Part shown: positions 34,142-45,559 of the stretch, in pieces
Numbering within the stretch: the first letter of the stretch is position 1
Layout of the letters: each line of letters starts with the position of its first letter
From: Palaemon carinicauda
Lineage: Eukaryota; Arthropoda; Malacostraca; Decapoda; Palaemonidae
Length of the DNA stretch: 64,000 nucleotides
Direction: 5' to 3'
Assembly (NCBI RefSeq): GCF_036898095.1
Contig: NC_090725.1
Span: forward strand, 210,072,570-210,136,569
Program-made: the position numbers and the translations under genes
The notes under the pieces: model-generated
The model's input: the letters and a program-made list of their open reading frames with translations, nothing else
Database searches by the model: none
Told to the model about the DNA's origin: nothing

Positions 34142-34782
34142 ATCAGGTTATATTGTAGCATTTCATATAATTGACTAATTATGGTAGTCTTCTTTAAAGA
34201 AGTAGACTTTAAAAAGATATAGTATAAAGTTAAAATACAGCTAGTTTTTGTAGCAAAATTTCTTTTGTTTCTGGAAGTATACAAACCTTTGTCATTTAAA
34301 ATATGGAAAGTTTTCAGTGCAGCTGGAATGGCAGTTAAATTTGCTAATGAGGTAGTTAATGAAAGTAGGTGGCTACTCGAGTCTCCTGTCAAATATTTTT
34401 CACTTTGGTTTTCGTCTGCAACTAGTGTGGACGTGCTGTTGCACCTTATAACAACATTTAATTCTTTTACTTTTACTCACAATTTTAAAAGTTTTTCGTC
34501 ACTCATTATTTAGATGAAGTAGAATTACTGTACGTAAATTGCCTGGGAAAGGGTGGACAATGCAACTGGTTTATGCCTAAATTGGCTGCTTATTCACACA
34601 CACTGTGCCATTTGTAGGGTCATAATTATTTGCAATCATTCCTATGTGCTTAGTGTAGATCTGTGGTAGGCATTTACTTTGAGGAGCAAGAGTAACCCTA
34701 AGGAAGGACTCTTGGTATGTCATCTTTGGCAACGCCTAAGGTGATTTAACGGGTGCGACTCGGCCCCACTGAAATAATGTTA
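34142..34782. other. Host intron between DIRS A2 and C1
   Basis: AT-rich unique-looking sequence with no recognised element, exon or extended frame. It starts ATCAGGTTATATTG, which would have been continuous with AAAAGATAG at 15078-15086 before A2 inserted. Confidence 0.6.
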
Positions 34783-35082
34783 TTTCTGGGTCGACCTGTG
34801 GCGCCCGGTGAAAAGTCCTTCTTGTATATCTTTTCTGATAAAACCTTCCAATTATACCAGAGAAAGATAAAAGCATGGAATGCTGAGGTTACAACCCTCG
34901 TGCGAGCACCTTTTGGGTGTCGTGTATAAAGCAAAGGCGCGTGAAATCCACTATTCACAGGTTGTCTTCCATTTAGTTAATTCCTTCGTCAAAGGGATGG
35001 GCCGATACAAAGGCCCTAGACACACCCCCATCGCCGCACCACCCACACCACGACGCGAGCGCCATCTGAACAACATCCTTCT
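34783..35082. repeat. Left ITR of copy C1
   Basis: Inverse of 42322-42650, for example ACCTGTGGCGCCCGGTGAAA, CAAAGGCGCGTGAAATCCAC and GAGCGCCATCTGAACAACAT. Small differences (GTGCGAGCACC versus GCGCGAGCACC) show slight divergence. Confidence 0.92.
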
Positions 35083-36150
35083 TTTTTGAATACAAAGTGT
35101 TGAATTGTTTTGTTGTGCTCTCGGTCTTTTTTATCAATCGTGGATTTATTTTGTCATGTCCGAAGCTCCATCTTCACACATTCCAATGTTAAGTACCATA
35201 GTTTGTTTTGACAGTATTTTATTATACCGGGCTTTTGTTTTATATCCAGTATAGTCTGTTTTATTATTCCCGTCTGGCCTTTCATGGCGGCCATTGTTTG
35301 TTCACTTGTTTGGGAATTCATCTTTGTCTGCCCGTTTAGTACTCTGTCACTTAGGTTCTTGGTTAAGTCCCTGGCCTTATGCCTTTAGAACCGTTATTAT
35401 TTTTATTTTTATTTTTTTGTGTATTTATGCTCATGGTACTTTTTGCTAGTAAGTCCAGCCTACGAACGAGATAGCGATTTAGCTTTGTATTTGTTTAGTA
35501 CCCGCCCCTCCGAGGCGTTCGTCACTCGACTGTGCTATTTATTTTAAGTTTTAGCAGTTGTTATTCTTCGATCGTAGTGTTTTATGGATGTACAGGTTTA
35601 TTTTATACGTTTATAATAGTGTTGTGTGTTTTTTAGTCCTGTTTTTGTGTTTAAGAGAGCAAGAGCTTGGGGTCCCCGTTTTCTGTTCGCAGTCACGAGT
35701 TACCCCTTTCTCTCGTTTTCTTTCTTAGCTCCGTTGGGGGAGCGGATTTCCCGTTTTCCGTTTTGTGCGTTCAGCGGGTTCTCCCTCCCTTACCTCTCCC
35801 CCTCTGGGTGGATGATAACTTACGAGTTTTTTTTTTTTTTTTTTTCGTGACTTTTCAATTGTTAGCGTTATTTTGGTCCGTGTTTCGTCCTCTCCCCGTT
35901 ACGGCTCGGGAGTAGTTATGAACGTTTTCCACTCCGCCTTGAGTTATACTCCGCCATGAGGGATTCTCAATAACTTTCGTTCTATTGTTATATTTATATT
36001 GTTTACTACATGGGACGGGCTTCATATTGTTTAGATACGACCCTCCGGTGGCCCTTACTTCGGTCTCAGGCCACGGCCATATCCACAATAGCCTTTGTTA
36101 TTACAACTGTGTTTGTTATTCACAATAATTATTCAGGACCTTTCTTCTCC

Positions 36151-36409
36151 CTCCGGCCTCACCGGAGATCGTAAATACGCTTTACTATAATCTAAGCTTT
36201 AGACTTTAGCTGCGGCTTAGCTTTTTATCTTTCACAATTGAATTATTAGCCACAATTGAATTATTCAGGGCATCTCATTATCCTCCGGCGTCACCGGAGG
36301 TCGCCCAAACACTTCACACTTATAGTTGCCTTAGCTAATTAGCTAAGTCTCCTTTATTCAGGACATTTCATTACGCTCCGGCCTCACCGGAGCTCCGGCT
36401 TCACCGGAG
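36151..36409 (+). repeat. Four CTCCGG-hairpins in the C1 leader
   Basis: CTCCGGCNTCACCGGAG occurs at 36151-36167, 36283-36299, 36376-36392 and 36393-36409. Each is a perfect 6-bp stem with a 5-nt loop. The first three follow ATTCAGG(A/G)C-type sequence, so a larger unit of about 95-130 bp appears to have been duplicated. Confidence 0.85.
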
Positions 36410-36768
36410 GTCGCCCATACACTTCACACTTATATTTGCCTTGCCTTTAGCTAAGGCTGGTGTTTATATTTATTTTAAGGGCATGTCACTGCTTCCCCGA
36501 CCCTTGGAGGTCGGCGGATTGCTTTAAGTTAATTATCCTTATGTCATTAACAGACATTGGGTGCATTACAAATATACAGACAATTGAATATTAAAGTGCC
36601 AACAATGGTATGGGGCGGTATCAACTTAAAGTTAATATTCAGTTGTTTGGTCAATGCAATATGGGTGCTTAGGGAATTCAGTGAGTGCCGGAACTCTAAA
36701 ATAATAGGTTTTTTATCCCTTATCAGAGTTTCAAGAAACACCAGACTCATGTCTCCTTTCTTTTACAG

Positions 36769-38987
36769 AAGGCCCGTTGTACTGCTGAAGGATGCTCTGC
36801 CTCGTTCAGCGACCCCGTTGGGCATGACCAGTTTGGTTCCCGGATTTGTGCTCGCTCTGTTACGAGCTGTCGTCAGTTCTGCTGAATGATGATGTAAGTG
36901 GGTTTTCCCTTTGTTCCTTATTTCTTGTTGGCAGACACTAATATAGACATGAATATGATATACACAGTATATTTGGGAGGGCAAACCCCCTCCTCCATCA
37001 CTAATCACTGCAAATCTTACAGGCCGATGATGTCTCTCTTCGTTCAGCAAGGGCTACTCTTCGTCCGTGGGTGTCGGGCTTTGGCAGGAATGCCCCGTCT
37101 GGCGCACCCTATCTCCTCGATGGGGACATGGCCTCCCGTCTCTTTCCAGGCTCGACTACTGCTGCAGTCTCCCCTGACCTTGCTGCCCCTTTAATTGAAG
37201 AAGTCAGGGCCACCATTTCCGTGGAGGACGAACCCCTCGTACCGATGGACATGGCGGGTCTGGATATAGACGTAGAACCCAGGGACGAGCAGGTAAGTGG
37301 TGCCGAGTTGGTGGAAACCCTTTTCTCTCCTACTCCCTCTCCTACCTCTTCCTTTCTAGGTTTTGATAACTCTAAGGCTTCTCCTCGGGATTCCTCTGCC
37401 TCCGTACGACCCAAGGTGAAGCCACTTCAAACTTATAAGACTTCAGCTTTGCCAGTATCAACGTCACCGGTCCACGGACCCTCGACAGCTCCTGATATTC
37501 ATATTGCTCCTCGTAAAACCACTACTCCTAAGAAGTCTAAGTCTACCAAATCCAAGAAAAAACCAACGGGTGACTTTCAGGTACCCTGGGCTGATCTCCT
37601 CCCCATCCAACTGATCAAAGGATTGGTCAGGGATCAAGTTCAACATCACTCTGGTGCAATAACAGAGATTAAGGATATGATGGCTACTCTGATCCGCGCC
37701 GGAACTCAGTTTCCTCCCCCTTCTGCCCCAGACGCATCGAAGCTGCCGCCCTTCGATAAAAACAATCCTTGGCGGTTTGCTTTGCATGCTCCATTCGTAG
37801 ATGGTTCCCTACCTCTGGAGGGCATGGGCACCCGCCCTCTAGAGGACCTGGAGTTCTATCCCCCGGGCCTAGCATTCCCGTTCAATGGTTTTGTACGGTT
37901 AAAGGAACATGCATTGGTCCGTATGGACAAGGTACCGAAGGAAACGGTCATATTTCCAAAAGAGCAGGCCCAGGCTATCTGGGCCAGAATACTATCAGAG
38001 TGGGGGTGTATTAACTCCAAGCTCACCCCACCCCACACAAAGGTTCCTACACTATTTTTACGACAACGGCCTCCATCTCTTTGCCACTCATAGACAAAGT
38101 CACAGAGCTGACTATACAGGCCATCAAAGAAGGCTCTTCCATGCCGGCTCTCAAGGAGACGGACCCCACCTCTTTGCTTATTCCGGGTTCCTCGGCAGCC
38201 TGGGATGCTGCGGCTTCTACCTTCACGGTGGGGAAACTAGACCCGGACTGTGCCTCTACTCTTTTCTCTGAGAAGCTTCCCAGATTAATAGAGAGTCTTC
38301 TCAAAACTGAGTTCGAGACCCGTACTAGACTTGCTAGGTCCCTGCAATCCATCACCTCCATGGAGTCCCTAGCATCTCTTTACCCAGAGGAAACGCTGTT
38401 CAGAGTCGCCACAAAGAACCAGCTGCTATCCTACCAAATAGATCTCCATGACTTCTGGTCAGCTCGGGTTAGTTGCAGGAAGTTCGTTCTGTCGGAGGCC
38501 ACCATCAGGCATGAGCCGAACAGACTGATAGCGTCCTCCTGCTGGGGTAAGACCCTCTTCCCTCAGACCGAGGTGGATAAGGTTCTTCAGGACGCAGCGA
38601 GGGCAAACCAGAATTTGCAGGTAAGGTGGGGTCTCAGCCAAAAAGAGGTTCGAACCCCAGAGACACACGTTCTTCAAGAAGAAGCAGAGGTTTAGTCCTT
38701 ACAAGGCGGCCCGGGGTACCTCGTCCCCACAGCCTTCCGCGGCCTCGACTTCTCGACAACAGGCGCCTCCTCAGCAGGTAGTCTACCTCGCTGCTCCCCC
38801 TGGTACACAGCCCAACCCCTCTTGGATGCCCTCACCTGCATACAACCCTGCCTACGAATCCTCCGGTTCCTTTCGTGGATACCAAAGAGGGAGTTTCAGA
38901 GGTAGAGGACAGTTCCGCCAACGCGGCGGGCCTAGAGCAAGGGATTCCCGTGGAGGGAGGGGCCCTAAGTTCACTCCCTCCCAATGA
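36769..38987 (+). pseudogene. gag: DIRS Gag of copy C1, spliced and frameshifted
   Basis: Exon 36769-36893 follows a strong acceptor (TCTCCTTTCTTTTACAG) and encodes CTAEGC...GH, then in another frame DLCSLCYELSSVLLNDD. The donor GAT|GTAAGTG and the acceptor AAATCTTACAG at 37022 join it in frame to ADDVSLRSARATLRPWVSGF. The main exon matches C2 Gag (WAHSI-free region; VGKL.PD, REFVFSEATIRHEP-like RKFVLSEATIRHEPNRLIAS, WGKTLFP). One-base shifts lie near 38040-38085 and at the A5 run near 38641. The true C-terminus is RG-rich (GYQRGSFRGRGQFRQRGG), ending at TGA 38985-38987. Gag should bind element RNA. Confidence 0.78.
38871..38877 (+). other. Candidate +1 ribosomal frameshift site (TCC_TTT_CGT_G)
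   Basis: In the gag frame the codons are GGT TCC TTT CGT GGA (Gly-Ser-Phe-Arg-Gly). A +1 slip at TTT brings GTG GAT ACC AAA of the RT frame into phase. TCC_TTT_CGT is the same sequence as the well-studied +1 shift motif of the influenza A PA-X message. Confidence 0.55.
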
Positions 38988-40828
38988 TGTGATGCCGGTA
39001 GGAGGGAGACTTTATCACTTCCGGGATCATTGGACCTTCAGTCCATGGGCTCACAGCATAATATCAAGGGGCTTGGGTTGGAAATGGTCACAGGGATCCC
39101 CTCCTCCACCGGTGACCTTCTTCCAGAGACCCACTCCCATCCTGGAAGAGTACACGGCGGAGTTACTCAAGAAGAGAGCAATCAAGCGGGTTCGATCCCT
39201 GAAATTCCAAGGCCGCCTGTTTACAGTCCCGAAGAAAGACTCGTCGGCGTTGAGGGTAGTTCTGGACTTGTCGAAGCTCAACTCTTACATCCTTTGCGAC
39301 AAGTTCCGTATGCTGACTATCTCTCAGGTACGGACCTTACTTCCCTGTGGGGCCGTCACCACCTCTATCGATCTTACCGACGCCTATTATCATGTCCCAG
39401 TAGCTCGAAACTTCTCTCCTTACCTAGGCTTCCGTCTCGGCAAGAGAGCCTTCGCATTCAAAGTCATGCCCTTCGGTCTCAGCATTGCCCCCAGGGTATT
39501 CACGAAACTGGGGGAGACGGTGCTCGAGCAACTCAGACACCAAGGGATACAAATCGTCGCCTATCTGGACGATTGGCTCATTTGGGCCCAGTCGCACCAG
39601 GAATGCAACAGAGCTACGTCGAAGGTACTCCATTTTCTCGCCAAACTGGGCTTCCAAGTCAACCTCCGGAAGTCCCGACTACAACCATCAAGCCTCTTCG
39701 AATGGTTAGGCATCCGTTGGGACCTCTCAAAGCACAAGCTCGCCCTTCCTCCCAAGAAGGTGAGGGAGATAGCTTCCAAGGTCAGGAACTTTCTCAAACA
39801 CAAACAGGTGTCCAGAAGAGCTTTAGAACGAATCCTCGGCCTACTCCAGTTTGCCTCACTGACCGATCTCCTATTAAAAGCCAAACTCAAAGACATCAAT
39901 CGAGTTTGGAGAAAGAGGGCGACAATACCTTTAAGAGACAAGACCTCGAAGATCCCCTCTGTCTTGAAAATGAGACTACAACCATGGTCCGATCGGAGGA
40001 ACCTCTCCAAGTCGGTTCCTCTACAGTTCCCCTCTCCACAAGTGACAATTCATACCGACGCGTCTCTGAGTGGTTGGGGGGGTTACTCCCAACATCAGAT
40101 GTTTCAGGGCTCTTGGTCACCCTCCATGAGACAGTTCCATATCAATGTTCTCGAAGCCATGGCGGTGTTCTTGACCCTGAAGAGAATCTCCCCTCCGAGG
40201 TCGACCCACATCAGAGTAGTCTCAGACAGCACGGCCGTAGTCCACTGCCTCAACAGGGGGGGGGGGGTCCAAATCACCCAACCTGAATCAGATCCTGGTC
40301 ACTATCTTCACCTTGGCAGCTGACAAAGACTGGTTCCTGTCAGCAACTCACCTAGCAGGAGTCCAGAATGTGATAGCAGACGCATTATCCAGGACGAGCC
40401 CACTGGAATCGGAGTGGTCCCTGGACATGCACTCCTTCCGGTGGATACTCAGGCTGGTTCCAGGTCTCCAGGTAGATCTATTCGCGACCCGACTCAATCA
40501 CAAACTCCCATGTTATGTGACACCGAACCTGGACCCTCAGGCTTATGCCATGGACGCATTAACCCTGGATTGGAACCATTGGCAGAAGATCTTCTTATTC
40601 CCTCCAGTGAATCTTCTACTGAAAGTCTTGCAGAAACTCCGCTCCTTCAACGGGGCAGTAGCTTTAGTGGCACCTCACTGGCCAAAGAGCAGTTGGTTTC
40701 CTCTCCTCCTCGAGTTGAAACTCCGTCCCTTCCGGATCCCATTCCCCAAACTGACCCAGGTGGTCCAAACTCGGACTGTGTCAGATTCCTCAAGGATAGC
40801 CAAAACCCTAACTTTGTGGATTTCATGA
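38875..40828 (+). pseudogene. pol: DIRS RT-RNase H-methyltransferase-like polyprotein (C1), one frameshift
   Basis: The RT part has VPVGGRLYHFRDHWTFSPWA-like MPVGGRLYHF, TSIDLTDAYYHVPVARNFSP and the active site VAYLDDWLIW. RNase H follows with HTDASLSGWGG, NVLEAMAVFLTL and SDSTAVVHCLNR. A run of 12 G (40256-40267) then shifts the frame. The other frame continues with ADKDWFLSATHLAGVQNVIA, DALSR and the methyltransferase-like VDLFATRLNHKLPCYVTPNL with FLFPPVNLLLKVLQ, ending at 40828. Apart from the G-run the motifs are intact. No ATG precedes the polymerase domain near the gag overlap. Confidence 0.88.
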
Positions 40829-41790
40829 AGTTTGCGGCACGTAGGGACGCAAACATCGACCCAGATAATGTCCTCTTTATAGAATCAGACAAAAGGGACT
40901 CAACGATTCGCCAATATGATTCGGCTGTTAAGAAATTAGCGGATTTCTTAAGGACTTCAGACCATTCGGTTATGACTCCTAATTTAGCCATCTCCTTCTT
41001 TAGGTCCATATTTGACAAAGGCCTAGCAGCTAGCACTATAACCACCATTAAGTCAGCTCTGAGGAAAGTCTTCCTGGTTGGGTTTAACATTAACCTCGCG
41101 GAGTCTTATTTCTCATCTATTCCAAAAGCATGTGCTAGGCTTCGACCTTCGGTTCGTCCTCAAAAGGTCTCTTGGTCTCTAAATGATGTCCTCAAACTGG
41201 CCTCCGACACGGACAACGAATCCTGCTCTTATATCACTCTTCTTAGGAAGACTTTATTTCTAACAGCTTTGGCCTCGGGTTCCAGAATCTCAGAACTAGC
41301 AGCTCTCTCACGAAACTCAGAGAACATGGATTTCCTCCCTTCAGGTGAGGTACTTCTTTCACCAGACAGGGCGTTCCTAGCTAAGAACGAGGACCCCCAA
41401 AATAGGTGGTCCCCTTGGAAGATTATTCCTCTTCTCCAAGATACTTCTCTATGTCCGGTCACCACTCTCAGGGCCTTTTTAGCCAGGACTGCTACCCGAT
41501 CGTCTGGCCCCTTGTTTATCAGAGAACAAGGAGGTACCATTTCCATACGTGGCATTAGGCAACAGATCCTATACTTCATTAAACAAGCCAATCCGGGATC
41601 ATTTCCCCATGCTCATGATATCCGATCGATAGCTACCTCCATCAACTATTTCCAGAATATGGACTTTGATAACCTTAAGAAGTACACGGGTTGGAAATCT
41701 CCTATGGTCTTCAAACGCCACTATCTAAAGAACTTACAGGCTCTTAAATACCCAACGGTTGCAGCTGGGAGCCTTATCTCTCCCCATTGA
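40510..41790 (+). CDS. DIRS tyrosine recombinase (C1)
   Basis: About 426 residues from the first in-frame ATG (MLCDTEPGPSG); the exact start is uncertain since the frame is open further upstream. A core-binding domain (YDSAVKKLADFLRTSDHSVM, SFFRSIFDKGLAASTITTIK) precedes the catalytic part: R in LASGSRISELAALS, H and R in HAHDIRSIATS, W in TGWKSP, Tyr in VFKRHYLKN. It should insert the circular DNA product by strand exchange. It is -1 to the RT frame and overlaps its end by about 320 nt. The frame shows no lesion. Confidence 0.9.
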   Translation: MLCDTEPGPSGLCHGRINPGLEPLAEDLLIPSSESSTESLAETPLLQRGSSFSGTSLAKEQLVSSPPRVETPSLPDPIPQTDPGGPNSDCVRFLKDSQNPNFVDFMKFAARRDANIDPDNVLFIESDKRDSTIRQYDSAVKKLADFLRTSDHSVMTPNLAISFFRSIFDKGLAASTITTIKSALRKVFLVGFNINLAESYFSSIPKACARLRPSVRPQKVSWSLNDVLKLASDTDNESCSYITLLRKTLFLTALASGSRISELAALSRNSENMDFLPSGEVLLSPDRAFLAKNEDPQNRWSPWKIIPLLQDTSLCPVTTLRAFLARTATRSSGPLFIREQGGTISIRGIRQQILYFIKQANPGSFPHAHDIRSIATSINYFQNMDFDNLKKYTGWKSPMVFKRHYLKNLQALKYPTVAAGSLISPH

Positions 41791-42169
41791 TCTTTTGTTC
41801 TTCCTTTCATCCATCTCTTCTCTTCTCCCTCCTACCCGCCACTCGCACCACGACGCCGCTTCCTTGGTGGTTCGTTAGCCCTAAGTATATTACATATTAG
41901 GTTAATATGATTGTAACTATTATTGTTTTCCGTTGTTATAAGGTTGGGATATTCTTAGCCATGTCAGTTTTGTTGCATGTTTTCCTCTGATACTCAGAGG
42001 TTTCCCTGTTATCATGTTTGTTTATCCTTACTCTCACTATGCCCTGTGGCTAGTTTATGTTTTATGCCTACTTACCTTAATTATATATGATTTTCTTTAC
42101 ATGGTGTTGTTTCTCTCCCCTTATTAAATTAGTAGTTATTGTTGGGCTTGGAAGGCATTCTCTGGTACA

Positions 42170-42650
42170 TTTTCACCGGGCGCCACAGGTCGACCCAGAA
42201 AAGGGATTTTGACGAAGGAAAAATCTATTTCTGGGGAGAGACCTGTGGCGCCCGGTGAAACCCTTCCCCTTATTTTACATGATCCCACCCTTTCCTTTCC
42301 AAGCCATCATGGCCAATACAGAAGGATGTTGTTCAGATGGCGCTCGCGTCGTGGCGTGGGTGGTGCGGCGATGGGGGTGTGTCTAGGGCCTTTGTATCGG
42401 CCCATCCCTTTGACGAAGGAATTAACTAAATGGAAGACAACCTATGAATAGTGGATTTCACGCGCCTTTGCTTTATACACGACACCCAAAAGGTGCTCGC
42501 GCGAGGGTTGTAACCTCAGCATTCCATGCTTTTATCTTTCTTTGGTATAATTGGAAGGTTTTATCAGAAGAGATATACAAGAAGGACTTTTCACCGGGCG
42601 CCACAGGTCTCTCCCCAGAAATAGATTTTTCCTTCGTCAAAATCCCTTTT
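42170..42650. repeat. ICR and right ITR of copy C1
   Basis: The ICR (42170-42260) is TTTTCACCGGGCGCCACAGG, then TCGACCCAGAAAAGGGATTT, then ...GGAGAGACCTGTGGCGCCCG. It contains the complements of left and right outer ends joined head to tail. The right ITR runs about 42322-42650. Both halves end in the same GGCGCC-containing inverted sequence, so the ICR can itself form a stem. Confidence 0.93.
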
Positions 42651-43280
42651 TGGGGTTGCTTCAATTTCATACTACCTTCTTATTCATCAACTGATTCCTT
42701 TCATTTGAAAATCCATTTGAAAGATAATTCAATATTCTAAAAGTTGTACACAGGAAAGTTCCATATTTTATTTAGTTTTTTATATGTATTATTTTATAAA
42801 AGTATAGAAATTACTTTTAATGACGGCCATTTTTTATGTAGAATTTTTTGTTTTTTCAAAAGTGTACAGTATATAGTCTATAAAATTCTCTATCTTTTCA
42901 TGCGAAAATGATAGAAATCATTTGATATTGAAAATAGTAGGAAAATTTTTTTCTGAAAATTTCGTCTTGAGAAAAAAGGCTTCTATTTTTTTTTTTTTTT
43001 TAGAAAATTGATTTGACATTAGTATGCAAAGATGTTGATAAATGAGTATCCAGTTTGTAGTCAATTTGATTTAATATCTTTCAATGTTTGAATGGAAAAA
43101 TTGACCAATATTCAAAAAGGTTATAGCAATTTTTCTGTGAACATTTCAGTTTGTTAAAAATAGGACTATTTTTTTTAGCAATTTATCAAAAAAAAAAAAA
43201 ATTCATTAGGATGGGCTTTTAGCAGTAAAAATAGCTCATCTTGGGGAATCAGAGTTCTTCAAATTTCAGGGATGTTTATT
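42651..43280. other. AT-rich intron sequence, no gene seen
   Basis: Homopolymer-rich AT sequence. The second half may be the 5' flank or terminal region of the Tigger relic that follows, but I could not identify a terminal repeat. Confidence 0.5.
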
Positions 43281-43300
43281 CACACACACACACACACACA

Positions 43301-43374
<74 letters not shown>
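43281..43374. repeat. (CA)n(CT)n compound microsatellite
   Basis: 20 bp of CA is followed by about 70 bp of CT, immediately upstream of the Tigger relic. Confidence 0.95.
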
Positions 43375-43376
<2 letters not shown>

Positions 43377-45163
43377 AAAGTCAATTACTATCGAAACTAA
43401 ATTGAAAATAATCAAACAATATGAAGGCGGAATAAAGATGAATTCTATTGCAAGTGGTATGATCCCATGCATTCTACAATTTCGATGATACTCAAGGACA
43501 AGGAACATTTAAGGGAGATGGCAAAAAGGCAGGAAACAACGCGTTGATATTGAGGCAAAGAAAAGGCCTAATTCATGAAATGGAGAAATTGTCCATTTGG
43601 TTTAGCGATCAAATCAGCAAACGTGTCCCGATTTGCCTCCATTTAATACAAAACAAGGCATTAAGCATATTCGACACGTTGAAGTCACGTAAAGGTGAAG
43701 GTTGCACAGAAACATTCACGGCTAGCAACGATTGGTTTCAGCGTTTTCATCGCAGATTTAATTTACACAACAGAAGTATTTGTTGAGAAGCTGGAAGTGC
43801 GGATTCTCAAGCAGCAGAGGAGTTTATTCATAATTTGGATAAAATAATTGAAAAGGGAGACTATCAATCAAAGCAATTTTTTAATGTGGACAAAACGGAA
43901 TTGTTCTGGAAGAAAATGCCAGAGCGAACTTATCTACATAAAGAGGCTATGAGTATGCCCCGTTTTCAAAGAGTTTAAGGATCGTGTAAAATTGCTTTTA
44001 GGTGGCAATGTAGCTGGTCACAAATGAAAGCCCCTATTTATTTACTGGTCCAAAAATCCACATCCTTTCAAGCATATAAACAAAAACACGCTGCCAGACT
44101 TTTATCGAGCTAATAGCAAGGCATGGGTGACATTTTCTTTGTTTTAAGACTGGTTTATCAATTGTTTCATACCAGCAGCCAAACAACATTGCCTTGAAAG
44201 CAAGTGCCTTTTAAACTTTCATGGTTGTTAGATAATTCTCCTGGCCACCCCAAACATATTGATGACTTGTATCGCGATTTGAAAGTTGTTTATTTATCCA
44301 AAAATGCAACATCAATTCATCAACCAATGGACCAGCATGCCATTCAACCTTTAAGATGTATTATTTACACACGACTTTCGGGAAGGCGGTAGCAGCAACG
44401 GAGGATATTTGGAAAAATTATAATAATCTTCACTGCATAAGGAACGTTGAGGCATCGTGGCGAAAAGTAACTGAGAAATGTATGTAAGGGATTTGGAAAA
44501 AAGTGTTTAAAAAGATACGTAGATAACTTTGAATGGTTCAGTAGAGATGAAAACTTAGAAATGATAATTAACAAAACTGTGTCTCTTGCATGAGTGTTGA
44601 TGTTAGAAGTGGAAGTTAAAGATGTGGAAAATTTAGTAAACTATTTTGAAGGCTAGTTGAATAATGAAGATTTGATTGAACCGGAAGAATTACGACAATC
44701 AGAAGAGTCAGAACAGTTAGAAAAGACAGATTTAGGACAGAAAAAGTTCACTTGTAAGAAGTTGGTAGAAGCATTCGCGAAAGTGGGTGACATTTGTTAA
44801 TATTGGAAGGAATGGACCCGAACGTGGGACATTTAACACGATGTGAAAGATTTGCAAATGAAGGACTTAGTTGCCATCGTGAAATATACGGGAAAAAAAG
44901 CAAACGAAACAAACATCTATTTTGGGTTATTTAAGCAGAACTAGGACATCCTCTCCGTCAACAACCCCTATCTCAACCCCGAACCCCTCTATGAATACAA
45001 CCCTTATCTCAGCCCTGACCCTCTCTCTGTCAACAACTCCTATCTATATCCCAGACTCTCGCTTACCTGGGCCATCAGCTGTTCATGAAACCAACGATGA
45101 AGACGTTGATGATCCTATCTTCATGTTTGAGTGTTACAATAGTGAGGAGGATATATTTAAATG
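43375..45163 (+). pseudogene. Tigger/jerky-type transposase relic
   Basis: Broken frames line up with a CENP-B-like transposase of about 550 residues. The N-terminal helix-turn-helix is TIETKLKIIKQYEGGIKMNS. The CENPB domain is EMEKLSIWFSDQISKRVPIC with ETFTASNDWFQRFHRRFNLH. DDE core pieces are FNVDKTELFWKKMPERTYLH (first Asp), FKLSWLLDNSPGHPKHIDDL (second Asp), and VVYLSKNATSIHQPMDQHAI. The C-terminal acidic tail is NDEDVDDPIFMFECYNSEED. Stops and indels are spread throughout (for example after RSIC and after MPRFQRV). It is unrelated in state to the truncated Tigger at 353-2350. Terminal repeats were not found. Confidence 0.82.
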
Positions 45164-45559
45164 ACTTTGTATGTAGATTTAAATAATTAGTAGAGTACAC
45201 GGTAATTTATTTTCCTTTTCATCAATTTCAAGAATATTTATCAGTTGTTAAACATAAAAGTGATTTTTCGTTTCGGTTATTGTACCTTCTGTGATTTCAG
45301 TAGTATTATATTTTTCCACAGTATTTTAATCAATTTCCTTTCCACAATGTACTTCATGTTAGGAAATTTTCATGATTTATTATGTTGATAAAACAATTAT
45401 TTGTTTGTAAGTTAGATTTACTTTGTTGTACCTTCTGTGATTTTTAAACATTTTTATGTTTGTAAAACAATGATTTGTAAGTTGTGTTTACTTTATTGTA
45501 CATTGTTATGAAAACTCATATATACCGAATAACTGCAGTAACTAGAAATATTATCTGTA

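Larger units (their letters stand above)
34783..42650 (+). mobile_element. DIRS-type retrotransposon copy C1
   Basis: A 7.87-kb element with ITRs of about 300 bp, an ICR joining both ends, a leader of nearly 2 kb with hairpins, a spliced gag, RT-RH-MT and YR. The left edge is TTTCTGGGTCGACC and the right edge GTCAAAATCCCTTTT; the ICR shows AATCCCTTTTCTGGGTCGA (complement), confirming both edges. Frameshifts break gag and RT, whereas YR is open. It is related to C2 in gag, RT and YR, but less so to B copies. Confidence 0.9.

Noticed and set aside
38875..40286. Long frames overlapping RT in C1, such as 39030-40286, and the N-terminal half of the minus-strand frame 60065-57297
   Set aside because: They read a different phase of RT and show no domain. 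They are shadows caused by GC-rich codon bias; only the YR part of the latter is real.
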